A stretch of DNA of 64,000 nucleotides. It comes from Falsiroseomonas frigidaquae. Its GTDB lineage: Bacteria; Pseudomonadota; Alphaproteobacteria; Acetobacterales; Acetobacteraceae. Both the position numbers and the translations under genes were made by a program. Under the pieces are notes generated by a model that had not been told where the DNA came from, did no database searches, and was given only the letters and a program-made list of their open reading frames with translations. Positions 16,889 through 25,747 of this stretch are shown here, piece by piece. The stretch spans positions 124,001-188,000 of the forward strand of contig NZ_JAAVTX010000006.1 of the NCBI RefSeq assembly GCF_012163145.1, in the 5' to 3' direction. Position 1 is the stretch's first letter. Every line of letters starts with the position of its first letter.

Positions 16889-17431
16889 TCAGCGGACCAG
16901 CGAGCGGTCGATCATGTGGATGACGCCGTTCGAGCACGGGATGTCGCCGCGCACCACATTGGCGACCGCCCCGTTGGTGGCGCGCAGCGTCACCTTGCCG
17001 CCCAGGTTGGCCACCTCGATCGTGTTGCCCGCACGGGTACGCGCCGGCATGGTCAGCCCCGGCTCCAGCGCCGCGGAGGTGTAGCGCCCCTCCAGGATAT
17101 GCGCGTTGATCGCGGCCGGGGCCAGGATCGGGTCGGCGGTGCCGCCTTCGCCCGACGCGCCCATCGGGAACAGGACGTTGATCAGCGCCGGCGTGACCTC
17201 CGACACCGCCGCATTGGTCGGCACGAAAAGGGTGAAGGGGCCAACCTGGCGCAGATCCTCGACCAGGTGGCTGCGGCTGACCACGTCGACGAAGCGAGAG
17301 GCGTCGGGCATGCCGGCCAGGGTGTCGATGCAGTTGCGGCTTTGCGCCTGCGCCGCATTGCCGCCGAGGCCGGTGACGATGGCAACGCCGGCAATGAGGG
17401 CGGCGCGCTGGATCAGCTGCGGAAACTTCAT
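16889..17431 (-). CDS. Secreted fasciclin (FAS1) domain protein
   Basis: Exported single FAS1-domain protein of about 180 residues. The signal peptide runs from MKFPQLIQRA through a hydrophobic core to AAQAQ near residue 30. FAS1 landmarks are the H1-like motif FTLFVPTNAAVSEV and the H2-like ending GVIHMIDRSLV. Two Cys (RNCID and IPCSNG) could form a disulfide. FAS1 proteins mediate adhesion or matrix contacts; in bacteria the role is poorly known. The frame is open 73 codons upstream, but the chosen ATG has an AAGGTG ribosome binding site and starts the signal peptide. It is monocistronic between two hairpins. Confidence 0.88.
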   Translation of the reverse strand: MKFPQLIQRAALIAGVAIVTGLGGNAAQAQSRNCIDTLAGMPDASRFVDVVSRSHLVEDLRQVGPFTLFVPTNAAVSEVTPALINVLFPMGASGEGGTADPILAPAAINAHILEGRYTSAALEPGLTMPARTRAGNTIEVANLGGKVTLRATNGAVANVVRGDIPCSNGVIHMIDRSLVR

Positions 17432-17704
17432 GGGGAACACCTTCCGTCTCGGGTTGGGGGCGATGGCGGAGCGCCAGCGCGATCGTATCGGGTCGCCATG
17501 TTCCACCGGATGACTGGGTTCTGGCTGTTGCCGTAACCTGCGCCAAGGGAAGCACATCGCCCGCATATACTGAGGCCTGGCGGAGGCATTCGATTGAAGC
17601 CGGCCACCGTGTTTGTCGAAATCCGCCGTCGCCGCAGGCGGTCCCGGCACGACGGAGCGTGATCCATGCGGCGCGCCAGGCGACAGGCTCGGCCGGAATG
17701 CAGT

Positions 17705-17736
17705 GCGGCCGCGGGACCTTCCGGTCCCGCGGCCGC
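17705..17736 (-). terminator. Strong intrinsic hairpin after AraC-family gene
   Basis: Two perfect 14-base arms (17705-17718 and 17723-17736) close a four-base loop, read as GGAA (a GNRA-type tetraloop) on the minus strand. It begins 24 bases after the stop of the AraC-family gene on that strand. No U-tract follows, but the stem is the strongest hairpin in this part of the window. The rest of the 330-base gap between the fasciclin and AraC genes shows no gene. Confidence 0.65.
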
Positions 17737-17760
17737 GATGATCTCCGCTGTTGCGAGATT

Positions 17761-18726
17761 TCAGGCGAAGCTGCGTGCCACCCGGCGCGGGCGCTGCCAG
17801 GCGGCCGGGCTGGTCCCGACGACGCGGCTGAAGGTCCTGGTCATGTGCGCCTGGTCGGCGAAGCCCACCGCAAGTGCGATCTGGGCGATCGGGTCGCGGT
17901 CATCGAGCAGCATCTCCTTGGCCTTCTCGATGCGGGCGCGCAGCTGCCACTGGTGCGGCGGCAGGCCGGTGGAAGTCTTGAAGGCCCTGCAGAAGTAGGA
18001 AACCGATAGCCGGGTCAGGGTCGCGAGTTCCTGCAACGGCACATTCTGCGCCAGCTTGTCCTCCAGGCATTCGATGGCCCGGCGCAACTGCCACGGCGCA
18101 AGGCGCCCCTGCTCATCCTGCGCCGGCCTTGCGCGATCCAGCTGGGTCAGCCCCTGCAGCAATGCGACTGACAGGCCATCGCCATACAGCAGGTTGGACG
18201 GCTCGCCGCTGTCACACTCGCCGGCGAAAAGCCGCGCCAGGCCGAGCAGCCGGGGACAGGAGAACATGGCCCGGGGTGCCAGGGCAGCCTGCAGGTCGAT
18301 CGCCTCGTCCTGCATGCCGGCCAGGGTCTCGCCGTCGAACTGCACGACCAGGTGACGCATGTAGCGCAGGCCATGAGCCTCGCCGCTTGCGCCGAGCCGC
18401 GGCGGAATCAGGGACATCGGCAACCTCCTGCCGTCCGGAGCGGAGGGTTGGACGGAGCCGATCCGCATCGCCGTCCGCCCGCCGACTTCCTCCAGCATGA
18501 TGGAGAGCTGGGTGCAGTCGGCCTGCAGCCCGATCTTCATCTGCTGGTCGCCGCGCACTTCCGTCACGGCCGCGCTGAGGCTGCTCCAGCTGCGCTGGGT
18601 CTGACGCAGCACGGTCCCGCCGATGTACTCGGGCCGTATCGGGCGCCGCCAGGCGAGCAACGCCGGCTCCTGCTGCATCGCATGACGTGAGGCGGAGGTC
18701 GGGCGAAGGGTCGAGGACTGGATCAT
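17761..18726 (-). CDS. AraC-family transcriptional regulator
   Basis: Regulator of 321 residues. The C-terminal roughly 100 residues carry the two helix-turn-helix motifs of AraC/XylS proteins (VPLQELATLTRLSVSYFCR, then IAQIALAVGFADQAHMTRTF and GTSPAAWQR). The N-terminal two thirds has no recognised cupin motif and probably senses a ligand. The ATG at MIQSSTLRPT with GGAG upstream is preferred; the frame stays open 90 codons further, but without a plausible start signal. A long inverted repeat lies about 75 bases upstream in the divergent gap shared with a small membrane protein gene, a likely target or autoregulatory site. Confidence 0.9.
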   Translation of the reverse strand: MIQSSTLRPTSASRHAMQQEPALLAWRRPIRPEYIGGTVLRQTQRSWSSLSAAVTEVRGDQQMKIGLQADCTQLSIMLEEVGGRTAMRIGSVQPSAPDGRRLPMSLIPPRLGASGEAHGLRYMRHLVVQFDGETLAGMQDEAIDLQAALAPRAMFSCPRLLGLARLFAGECDSGEPSNLLYGDGLSVALLQGLTQLDRARPAQDEQGRLAPWQLRRAIECLEDKLAQNVPLQELATLTRLSVSYFCRAFKTSTGLPPHQWQLRARIEKAKEMLLDDRDPIAQIALAVGFADQAHMTRTFSRVVGTSPAAWQRPRRVARSFA

Positions 18727-18799
18727 GGGGCGCTCCGCAGCAGGGGGTGTCTGTTGCGCCGATCCTCCCCATCGGCTCCGCCCCGCGCGAGTTAATCGA

Positions 18800-18838
18800 T
18801 GTAAAGGCCGGGCGCGCCGGTGCGGCGCCGCCTTTACA
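18800..18838. promoter_or_regulatory. Inverted repeat upstream of AraC gene, candidate operator
   Basis: TGTAAAGGC at 18800-18808 and GCCTTTACA at 18830-18838 are perfect nine-base inverted arms with centres 30 bases apart, about three helical turns, around a GC-only middle. The site is in the 328-base divergent region between the AraC-family gene and the small membrane protein gene; nothing else clear was seen in that region. A dimeric regulator site or an RNA hairpin in a leader are the two readings. Confidence 0.45.
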
Positions 18839-19054
18839 CAGGGCCGATACCCGCCCATGGCGCCGAGCCCGCTTCCATGCAGGGCGCAGGGTTCCGGCAG
18901 CCCAGCCCCATGCGAGACAGGGCCGGCAGGATTGGGCAAACGGCGATCATCCGGGACAATCGCACCGCGTAGCCGAAGCGCAGACTTCCGCGACATCTCG
19001 CAGCCGAGCAGCCCGGATGGCGGGCAGGCAGGAGCGCAGATCCGGGAGGTTCAA

Positions 19055-19582
19055 ATGCTGCTCGATCTCGACATCCTCATCCCCCTGCACACCGCGATCA
19101 GCCTGGTGGCACCGGCCATTGGCTTCATCGTCCTCGCCGGGTTGCTGCGGCGGCGGCCAGCGCCGGTGTGGCGGATTGCCTTCCTGGTGACGGCCTTCCT
19201 GACCAGCGCCACGGGGTTCCTGTTTCCATTCAACGTGCTGCTGCCCTCCCACGTCGTGGGCGCGCTGGCGCTGCTGACGCTGGTGATGGTGGTGGCCGCC
19301 CAGCAATGGTCCGCGACCTCCGCACGCTGGCGCAGGGCCGAGCTGATTGGCCTGGTGGTAAGCCAGTACTGGCTGCTTTTCGTTGCGCTCGCGCAGGCCT
19401 TCAGCAAGGTGCCGGCGCTTCGGGATCTTGCTCCCACCCAGTCCGAGGGGCCATTCGTCCTGGCTCAGCTCGCGCTGCTGGCTGGGTTCATCGGGCTTGG
19501 CTTCAGGATCCTGAGCACCGCTGGGCCGGCTCGAAGCCCCCGCATCGTCGGACCGCTGCCGAGGCGCGGTCCTGCGTCCTAG
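19055..19582 (+). CDS. Small multi-pass membrane protein, unknown function
   Basis: Protein of 175 residues with about four hydrophobic segments: residues 8-28 (HTAISLVAPAIGFIVLAGLL), 36-58, 64-82 and a last pair around 100-155. The short charged loops fit an inner-membrane protein. A GGGAGG ribosome binding site stands five bases before the ATG, which fixes the start. No family was recognised. It is divergent from the AraC-family regulator with a long inverted repeat between them, so it may be that regulator's target. Confidence 0.78.
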   Translation: MLLDLDILIPLHTAISLVAPAIGFIVLAGLLRRRPAPVWRIAFLVTAFLTSATGFLFPFNVLLPSHVVGALALLTLVMVVAAQQWSATSARWRRAELIGLVVSQYWLLFVALAQAFSKVPALRDLAPTQSEGPFVLAQLALLAGFIGLGFRILSTAGPARSPRIVGPLPRRGPAS

Positions 19583-19661
19583 GCGCGCTGAACCTGGAAC
19601 ACTCCCGGTTACACAGACAAGGCCACCGTCGAACCGTCGTGCCCAGAAACGGACGGTAACG

Positions 19662-19689
19662 CAATTTCAACAACCTCAGAGCGAAATTG
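19662..19689. promoter_or_regulatory. Inverted repeat in chemoreceptor leader
   Basis: CAATTTC (19662-19668) and GAAATTG (19683-19689) are perfect inverted arms 14 bases apart, in an AT-richer patch ending about 50 bases before the chemoreceptor start. They may be an operator or leader hairpin. No sigma-factor motif was clear. Confidence 0.25.
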
Positions 19690-19741
19690 GAAGTGTGCGG
19701 GCCGGCTTATCGGCGCGCCCCCAAAAGGTCCCGAGCCCCCC

Positions 19742-21430
19742 ATGCGCCAGCTGTCCGATCTCCGGATGAGATCCAAGTTCGCCGTCGCCTTCGGCGCCCT
19801 TCTGCTCGTCATGATTGCGATGGGGATCGCGGCCGTCATCGAGCTGGGAGGCATTCGCGACGACGCCCGCCAACTCGGCCGGCGATGGGTGCCAGAGACC
19901 GAGGCTCTGGGCCGGCTGAATGAGGCCGCGGTGCGCTTCCGGTTGAGCCAGGCCAATTCGCTGATGAGCGACGACGAAGGCGTGCGTGCCAGCGCCGCGC
20001 AGCGTCTGGCCTCGGCGCGCACCATGTTCACGGAGCAGCAGGCCAAGGTCCGGACCTATGTGACTTCCGCGGAGGGCTTTCGCCTGCTCGACCTCATCGA
20101 AAGGGAATGGCAGGCCAATCTCGCGCTCGAAGGAAGGCTTGCCGCCATCGTTGCCTCCGGCGACGTGAATGCGGCGGCCCGCTTCTTCAACGGCGAGATG
20201 ATGCAGACCTCCCTGCGGCTCCGCGCCACCATCTCCTCACTTCTGGAGCTGGCAAGCCAGATGGCAAGTGCCGCGGCAGACGAGGCGGAGGCGACCTACA
20301 ACACCTCTCTGTGGCTCCTCGGCGGGGCGACCTTGGCTGCCATCCTGATCTGCGCCATGGCCGCGCAGTGGCTCAACGCCGTGGTTGGCAAGCGCATTGT
20401 TCGTCTTGCCGGCGTGACACGGCAGCTCGCCGCGCGCGACTATGCATTCGATCTGCCTTGCCTGGCGCGCCAGGATGAGATCGGTGATCTGGCACGCGCC
20501 ATCGACGAGTGCCGGACGGGACTTCAGCAGGGGGATGCGTCGGCCGCGGCACAGGCGGCCGAGCAAGTGGAAAAGGCGCGGCGGGCCGAGCGTCTGGCGC
20601 TGCTGACGCAGAATTTCGACGGCCGTGCAGGCGAGATGATCGGCGCCCTGTCCTCCGCTGCGACGGAACTGGATGCGACGGCAGGGTCCATGACCGCCAT
20701 TGCGGCCCGTACATCGACCCAGGCCGAGGAAGTGGCCGACGCAGCCGAACAGGCGAACAGCAACGTGCAGACGGTCGCCGCGGCGGCCGAGGAGCTTTCG
20801 GTCTCCGTCCAGGAGATCACCCGCCAGGTGGCGCAGTCGACGGAGGTCACGAACCAGGCGGTTTCTGCCGCTCGGAGCACCGACAATACGGTCCGCGAAC
20901 TGGCCGAGGGAGCCCGTCGCATCGGCGAGGTGGTGCAGCTGATCGGCGATATTGCCAAGCAGACCAATCTGCTTGCCCTGAACGCGACGATCGAGGCCGC
21001 GCGTGCCGGAGAAGCCGGCAAGGGCTTTGCGGTGGTTGCCTCGGAGGTGAAGACTTTGGCGAGCCAGACGGCACGGGCCACGGAAGAGGTGGCATCGCAG
21101 ATCGGCAGCATCCAGTCCGCCACGGAGCAGGCCGTGCTCGCCATCAGCAGCATCAGCGACATCATCAACAACGTGAATCATATCTCCGCCGCCATCGCCG
21201 CCGCAGTGGAGCAGCAAGGTGCGGCGACGCGCGAAATCGCCCGCAACGTCCAGGAAGCGGCGAGCGGCACCAGCCAGGTTACGGATACGATCGGTCAGGT
21301 CGGGCGCGCGACGCGGGAGACGGGACTGGCGGCGAACGACGTCCGCACGGCGGCCAGTGAGGTCGCACATCAATCCGAGAACATGCGGCGCGAGGTCGGC
21401 AGTTTCCTTCGGGATGTGCAGTCGGCGTGA
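19742..21430 (+). CDS. Methyl-accepting chemotaxis protein
   Basis: Transmembrane chemoreceptor of 562 residues. First membrane segment about residues 12-35 ([19 protein letters not shown]), a periplasmic four-helix-bundle-like sensor to about 185, second membrane segment about 187-210, a HAMP domain to about 262, then the cytoplasmic signalling domain with the conserved tip region [20 protein letters not shown] and [15 protein letters not shown]. It should couple ligand sensing to a CheA/CheW complex. No che genes are nearby, so it is an orphan receptor. It ends in QSA without the pentapeptide tether used by high-abundance receptors. Confidence 0.95.
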   Translation: MRQLSDLRMRSKFAVAFGALLLVMIAMGIAAVIELGGIRDDARQLGRRWVPETEALGRLNEAAVRFRLSQANSLMSDDEGVRASAAQRLASARTMFTEQQAKVRTYVTSAEGFRLLDLIEREWQANLALEGRLAAIVASGDVNAAARFFNGEMMQTSLRLRATISSLLELASQMASAAADEAEATYNTSLWLLGGATLAAILICAMAAQWLNAVVGKRIVRLAGVTRQLAARDYAFDLPCLARQDEIGDLARAIDECRTGLQQGDASAAAQAAEQVEKARRAERLALLTQNFDGRAGEMIGALSSAATELDATAGSMTAIAARTSTQAEEVADAAEQANSNVQTVAAAAEELSVSVQEITRQVAQSTEVTNQAVSAARSTDNTVRELAEGARRIGEVVQLIGDIAKQTNLLALNATIEAARAGEAGKGFAVVASEVKTLASQTARATEEVASQIGSIQSATEQAVLAISSISDIINNVNHISAAIAAAVEQQGAATREIARNVQEAASGTSQVTDTIGQVGRATRETGLAANDVRTAASEVAHQSENMRREVGSFLRDVQSA

Positions 21431-21448
21431 TCAGGCCGGCGCGGGCGC

Positions 21449-21472
21449 CCCGTGCCGGATCACATGCACGGG
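21449..21472. terminator. Weak hairpin in convergent gap
   Basis: CCCGTGC (21449-21455) pairs with GCACGGG (21466-21472) shortly after the chemoreceptor stop and before the stop of the convergent unknown gene. The stem is only seven base pairs, so the call is tentative. Confidence 0.3.
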
Positions 21473-21553
21473 ACGCAGGAGTGGGAGGTGCGGCGTCCGG
21501 CGCATGTGGCCGTTGGCCGCGCTACCGGAAATTCCGGCCCGTCACCTCACCCG

Positions 21554-22909
21554 TCAGCGGCCCGGCGCGTCCTTCACCAGGCGGACCCAGCCGCCGATCA
21601 GGCCGAGCATGGACTCCGCCGGTGCCGGCAGTTGCGCCGGCTGCAGGGTCAGGGCGCCGAGGAAGCGTCCCGCTGCCGTGTAGGCGGCCAGTTCCAGCTC
21701 GTCGCCGATGATTTCCGGCCGGCAGACCACTTCCTCGCCTTCCGCGGCCCGAGCCGCTTCGGCCAGGAAGCCGCGGATCTGGTCGAGGCCTTCCACCTGG
21801 CCGGTCGCCTCGTCCAGGAAGGCGGCGATCACGTCGCCGGCCTCACCCAGGGGCACCAAGTCGAGCGGCACGCTGCCGCCGGTCTCGGCAACGACGCGGC
21901 CGCGCCAGGCTTCGATCGCCCGGGCCCGGGCGCGCGCCTCGGGCGTCTCATCCGCCTCGTCCTCGTCCTCGTCCTCCGGCAGCCCGCCTGCGGCCACGAT
22001 CTCGTCCCAGATGGTCAGGTTCCAGTCGGTCCGCAGCCCGACCAGCACGCCGAAGCCGCGCTGCACCAGATCATCCGTATCGCCCGGCGGCAGGTCCTGC
22101 GGCTCCCGCCCCGCCACCAGGTCGAGCAGGATGCGGCGCATCGCCGGCGGCGAAAGCGCATCGATATCCTCGGGCGAGCGCCAGCCCGGCAGGAAGCGCA
22201 GTTGCTCCTGCGGGTCCAGCCCGCCGGAGGCGAGCAGGCTTTCGGCGATGGCCACGGCATCGGGGGCGGCGCCGGTGGTCAGTGCCACCGGCAGCGCGAC
22301 CAGTTCCGCCCAGCCGGAAGGCCTCGTCTCGGCCGCCGCGGCGATGGCGAGCAGGTCGGCATGCAGTTCCGCAAGGTTTTCCTCGCTGTGCCGGTCGCCC
22401 ATCTTGCGCAGCGCGAGCTCCAGGACATCGCTGCGTCCGCAGGCCAGCAGGTCGTTCACCAGCGTCTCGAACTCGCCGTCCTCGCGATCCGCATAGGCGA
22501 CCAGCAGATCCTCCGCGACCGGTCCGGGCGGCGCCGGAAACTCCGGTGGCGGCTCGGCCGGCGGCACCGGCAGGCCGAGCGCGCGCCAGGCATCGGCGCC
22601 GCGCAGTACGCGTTCCCGGTCCACCCAGGCGCGGCGCTGCGCCGGCGTATCCTCCCGCGTGGCGAGCCAGCGGCGGAAGGCGCCGCGATCGGCGCGCTGG
22701 AGCAGGATCTCGACCCCTTCCCGCGCCATCACCTCGGCCACGGCGCGGATGATGGCGTTGGCAGTGGCCAGGTCCGTCTCGCCGGGGCGCAGCGTGTCCA
22801 GCGTCTCGGCATCGGGATAATGGGTGAGGAGCACCGCGTGCAGCCCATCGGCCACGTCCCGCGCCAGCCAGGTGGCATCCTCCACCAGGCCCGAATCAGG
22901 TCCCGTCAT
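21554..22909 (-). CDS. Hypothetical protein coupled to ABC-F ATPase
   Basis: Protein of 451 residues with no signal peptide or membrane segment and no family I recognise. It is predicted mostly helical, with many short Leu/Ala-rich helices that could be a repeat solenoid. A strongly acidic linker (PEDEDEDEADETPE) lies near residue 310. Its ATG overlaps the stop of the upstream ABC-F gene (ATGA), so the two are probably co-translated. It may be a tissue- or stress-specific partner, but no function can be stated from sequence. A convergent chemoreceptor gene lies beyond its end. Confidence 0.75.
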   Translation of the reverse strand: MTGPDSGLVEDATWLARDVADGLHAVLLTHYPDAETLDTLRPGETDLATANAIIRAVAEVMAREGVEILLQRADRGAFRRWLATREDTPAQRRAWVDRERVLRGADAWRALGLPVPPAEPPPEFPAPPGPVAEDLLVAYADREDGEFETLVNDLLACGRSDVLELALRKMGDRHSEENLAELHADLLAIAAAAETRPSGWAELVALPVALTTGAAPDAVAIAESLLASGGLDPQEQLRFLPGWRSPEDIDALSPPAMRRILLDLVAGREPQDLPPGDTDDLVQRGFGVLVGLRTDWNLTIWDEIVAAGGLPEDEDEDEADETPEARARARAIEAWRGRVVAETGGSVPLDLVPLGEAGDVIAAFLDEATGQVEGLDQIRGFLAEAARAAEGEEVVCRPEIIGDELELAAYTAAGRFLGALTLQPAQLPAPAESMLGLIGGWVRLVKDAPGR

Positions 22910-24528
22910 GCGTGCAACCCCGGCGCTTCCTGTCCGGTGCGCGCAACGTATTCAGTGTAGCCGCCGCCATACAGATGCACGCCCTCCGGCGTCAGCTCCA
23001 GCACCCGGTTCGACAGCGCGGCGAGGAAGTGCCGGTCATGCGAGACGAACAGCATGGTGCCCTCATACTGCGACAGCGCGGTGATGAGCATTTCCTTGGT
23101 CGCGATGTCCAGGTGGTTGGTCGGCTCGTCCAGCACCAGCAGGTTGGGCGGGTCAAACAGCATGCGCGCCATCACCAGCCGCGCCTTCTCGCCACCCGAC
23201 AGCACGCGGCACTTCTTGTCCACCTCGTCGCCGGAGAAGCCGAAGCAGCCGGCCAGCGAGCGGAGCTGGCCCTGGCTGGCGCGGGGGAATTCATCCTCCA
23301 GCGCCTCGAACACGGTGCGGTCGCCGTCGAGCAGTTCCATGGCGTGCTGGGCGAAGTAACCCATCTTCACGCTGCCGCCGACATTCACCGTTCCGGTGTC
23401 CGGCGCTGTGGTGCCGGTGGCCAGCTTCAGCAGGGTGGATTTGCCGGCGCCGTTCACGCCGAGCACGCAGCAGCGTTCCCGCCGCCGCAGCAGGAAATCC
23501 AGGCCTTCATAGATCACGCGGTTGCCATAGCGCTTGTGCACGCCGCGCATCTGCACGACGTCATCGCCCGATCGCGGCGCCGGCAGGAATTCGAAGGACA
23601 CGGTCTGGCGGCGCTTCGGCGGTTCCACGCGCTCGATCTTGTCGAGCTTCTTCACCCGGCTCTGCACCTGCGCCGCGTGGCTGGCGCGGGCCTTGAAGCG
23701 CTCGATGAACTTGATCTCCTTGGCCAGCATCGCCTGCTGGCGCTCGAACTGCGCCTGCTGCTGCTTCTCCGCCATCGCGCGCTGCTGTTCGTAGAATTCG
23801 TAATTGCCGGAATAGCTGGTCAGCGACCCGCCATCGATCTCGATCACCTTGTTGATGATGCGGTTCATGAATTCGCGGTCGTGCGAGGTCATCAGCAGCG
23901 CGCCGTCATAGCCGCGCAGGAAGGTCTCCAGCCAGATCAGGCTTTCGAGGTCCAGGTGGTTGCTCGGCTCGTCCAGCAGCATCACGTCCGGCCGCATCAG
24001 CAGGATGCGGGCAAGTGCCACGCGCATCTTCCAGCCGCCGGACAGCGCGCCGACATCGCCATCCATCATCTCCGGCGTGAAGGACAGGCCGGCGAGCACC
24101 TCCCGCGCCTTGCCATCCAGGGCGTAGCCGCCGAGGTCGTCGAAGCGGGCCTGCACCTCGCCGAAGCGCTCGATGATGGCATCCAGCTCATCGGCCTTGT
24201 CGGGGTCCGCCATGGCGGCCTCCAGCTCGCGGAGCTCGGCGGCGACGGTGCTGACATCGCCGGCGCCGTCCATCACCTCCGCCACCGCGCTGCGGCCGGC
24301 CATCTCGCCGACATCCTGGCTGAAGAAGCCGATGGAGACGCCGCGATCGACCAGCACCAGCCCCTCATCGGGCGGTTCCTGGCCGGTGATCATGCGGAAC
24401 AGGGTAGTCTTGCCGGCCCCGTTCGGGCCGACCAGGCCGATCTTCTCGCCGCGCTGGAGCGCGGCCGAGGCCTCGATGAACAGAAGCTGGAGGCCGTTCT
24501 GCTTGCTGATGCTGTCTAGACGAATCAT
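22906..24528 (-). CDS. ABC-F family ATP-binding protein
   Basis: Soluble duplicated ABC ATPase of 540 residues without membrane domains, the ABC-F layout. First domain: Walker A GPNGAGKTT near residues 34-42, signature LSGGWKMRVALARIL, Walker B MLLDEPSNHLD. A charged linker (about 240-330) rich in Gln, Lys and Arg joins the second domain: GVNGAGKST, LSGGEKARLVMARML, LVLDEPTNHLD. ABC-F proteins act on ribosomes during translation. The design is closest to the housekeeping YbiT/Uup-type proteins rather than antibiotic-resistance types, though this is a judgement. The ATG at MIRLDSISKQ matches the family start; the frame continues open for 34 codons upstream. Confidence 0.93.
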   Translation of the reverse strand: MIRLDSISKQNGLQLLFIEASAALQRGEKIGLVGPNGAGKTTLFRMITGQEPPDEGLVLVDRGVSIGFFSQDVGEMAGRSAVAEVMDGAGDVSTVAAELRELEAAMADPDKADELDAIIERFGEVQARFDDLGGYALDGKAREVLAGLSFTPEMMDGDVGALSGGWKMRVALARILLMRPDVMLLDEPSNHLDLESLIWLETFLRGYDGALLMTSHDREFMNRIINKVIEIDGGSLTSYSGNYEFYEQQRAMAEKQQQAQFERQQAMLAKEIKFIERFKARASHAAQVQSRVKKLDKIERVEPPKRRQTVSFEFLPAPRSGDDVVQMRGVHKRYGNRVIYEGLDFLLRRRERCCVLGVNGAGKSTLLKLATGTTAPDTGTVNVGGSVKMGYFAQHAMELLDGDRTVFEALEDEFPRASQGQLRSLAGCFGFSGDEVDKKCRVLSGGEKARLVMARMLFDPPNLLVLDEPTNHLDIATKEMLITALSQYEGTMLFVSHDRHFLAALSNRVLELTPEGVHLYGGGYTEYVARTGQEAPGLHA

Positions 24529-24562
24529 GGGATGCTGTGGGCTTGGTGCGGTTTCGCGGGGC

Positions 24563-25747
24563 TTATGACACGCCCACACCCCCTGCGGCGAGCACTGCCA
24601 GCGCCTCCTCCGCCACCACCCTTTCCTCATCCGTGCGGATCACCAGCGCGGCGATGCGGCTGGCCGACGTGCTGATCCGCGGCGCATTGGCCTCGTTCGC
24701 GGCCGGGTCCAGCGCCAGGCCCAGCCAGGCCAGGCGCTCGCAGACGGCGGCGCGGATGCGCGGCTGGTTCTCCCCGATGCCGGCGGTGAAGACCAGCGCA
24801 TCCAGCCCGCCCAGCGTCGCCGCCAGCCGCGCCACCTCGCCGGCGATGCGGAAGGTGAACAGCGCGATCGCCTCGCGCGCCTCCGGCGCATCGCTGTCCA
24901 GCAGCACGCGGCTGTCGGCGCTGATGCCCGAGACACCGAGCAGACCGCTGCGGTGGTACAGCAGATCCTCCACCTGCCCGAGGCTCTGCTCGCCCGGCCC
25001 CAGCAGGTGCAGCAGCACGCCCGGGTCCAGCGCGCCGCAGCGGGTCGCCATGGGAATGCCGTCCAGGGTGGAGAAGCCCATGCTGCTGTCCCGGCTATGC
25101 CCGCCCTCCAGCGCGCACAGGCTGGCCCCGCTGCCCAGATGCGCCACCACCACGCGCCCCGCCGCCAGCGCCGGCACATCCCGCGCCATGCTGGCGGCGA
25201 TGGAGGCGTAGGACAGGCCATGGAAGCCGTAGCGCCGGATGCCCGTATCATGCAGCGCGCGCGGAATGGCGAAGCGGCTGACGAGGTCGGACTGCGTACG
25301 ATGGAAGGCGGTGTCGAAGGATGCGATCTGCACCACATCGGGCCGCAGCGCGGCCACGGCACGGATCAGCCGCAGGCTCTGCGGCTGGTGCAGCGGCGCA
25401 TTCGGCGTCAAGGCCGCGATCGTCGCGATCGCCGCGTCATCCAGCCGCACCGGCCCGGCGAAACCGGCGCCGCCATGCACCACGCGATGGCCGATGGCGA
25501 CTAGGCGATCGATCTGGAAATGCCGCGCCAGCCAGTCAAAGGTCTCCGCCAATACCGCCGCCGCATCCTCCGGCGCCGCGTGCAGGGCGACATCCAACTC
25601 CGCCGGGCCTTCATGCAGGTGCAGCCGCAGCGGCGGCTTGCGGAAATCGATCACGCCGCTGGCCAGCCGCGCCGCCCCCGCCGTGAAGATGCCGATCTTG
25701 ACCGAGGAGGACCCCGCATTCAGCGTCAGCAGCAGCGGCTGGGTCAT
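24563..25747 (-). CDS. ackA: Acetate kinase (acyl-phosphate kinase)
   Basis: Acetate/propionate kinase family protein of 394 residues. The N-terminal phosphate-binding motif NAGSSSVK is at 10-17, with GHRVVHGG, the hinge region HLGSGASLCA and the C-terminal GIGENQPRIRAAV. It converts acyl phosphate plus ADP to acid plus ATP in the cytosol. Its start overlaps the end of the upstream MaoC-phosphotransacylase gene (ATGA), giving a complete acyl-CoA to acyl phosphate to acid route in one operon. The symbol reflects the family; preference for propionate or butyrate cannot be excluded, since the partner is a Ptb-type phosphotransacylase. Confidence 0.93.
   Translation of the reverse strand: MTQPLLLTLNAGSSSVKIGIFTAGAARLASGVIDFRKPPLRLHLHEGPAELDVALHAAPEDAAAVLAETFDWLARHFQIDRLVAIGHRVVHGGAGFAGPVRLDDAAIATIAALTPNAPLHQPQSLRLIRAVAALRPDVVQIASFDTAFHRTQSDLVSRFAIPRALHDTGIRRYGFHGLSYASIAASMARDVPALAAGRVVVAHLGSGASLCALEGGHSRDSSMGFSTLDGIPMATRCGALDPGVLLHLLGPGEQSLGQVEDLLYHRSGLLGVSGISADSRVLLDSDAPEAREAIALFTFRIAGEVARLAATLGGLDALVFTAGIGENQPRIRAAVCERLAWLGLALDPAANEANAPRISTSASRIAALVIRTDEERVVAEEALAVLAAGGVGVS

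Noticed and set aside
22906..24528. ABC-F protein as an antibiotic-resistance factor
   Set aside because: The linker and architecture look like housekeeping YbiT/Uup-type proteins, and there is no leader peptide or resistance context.
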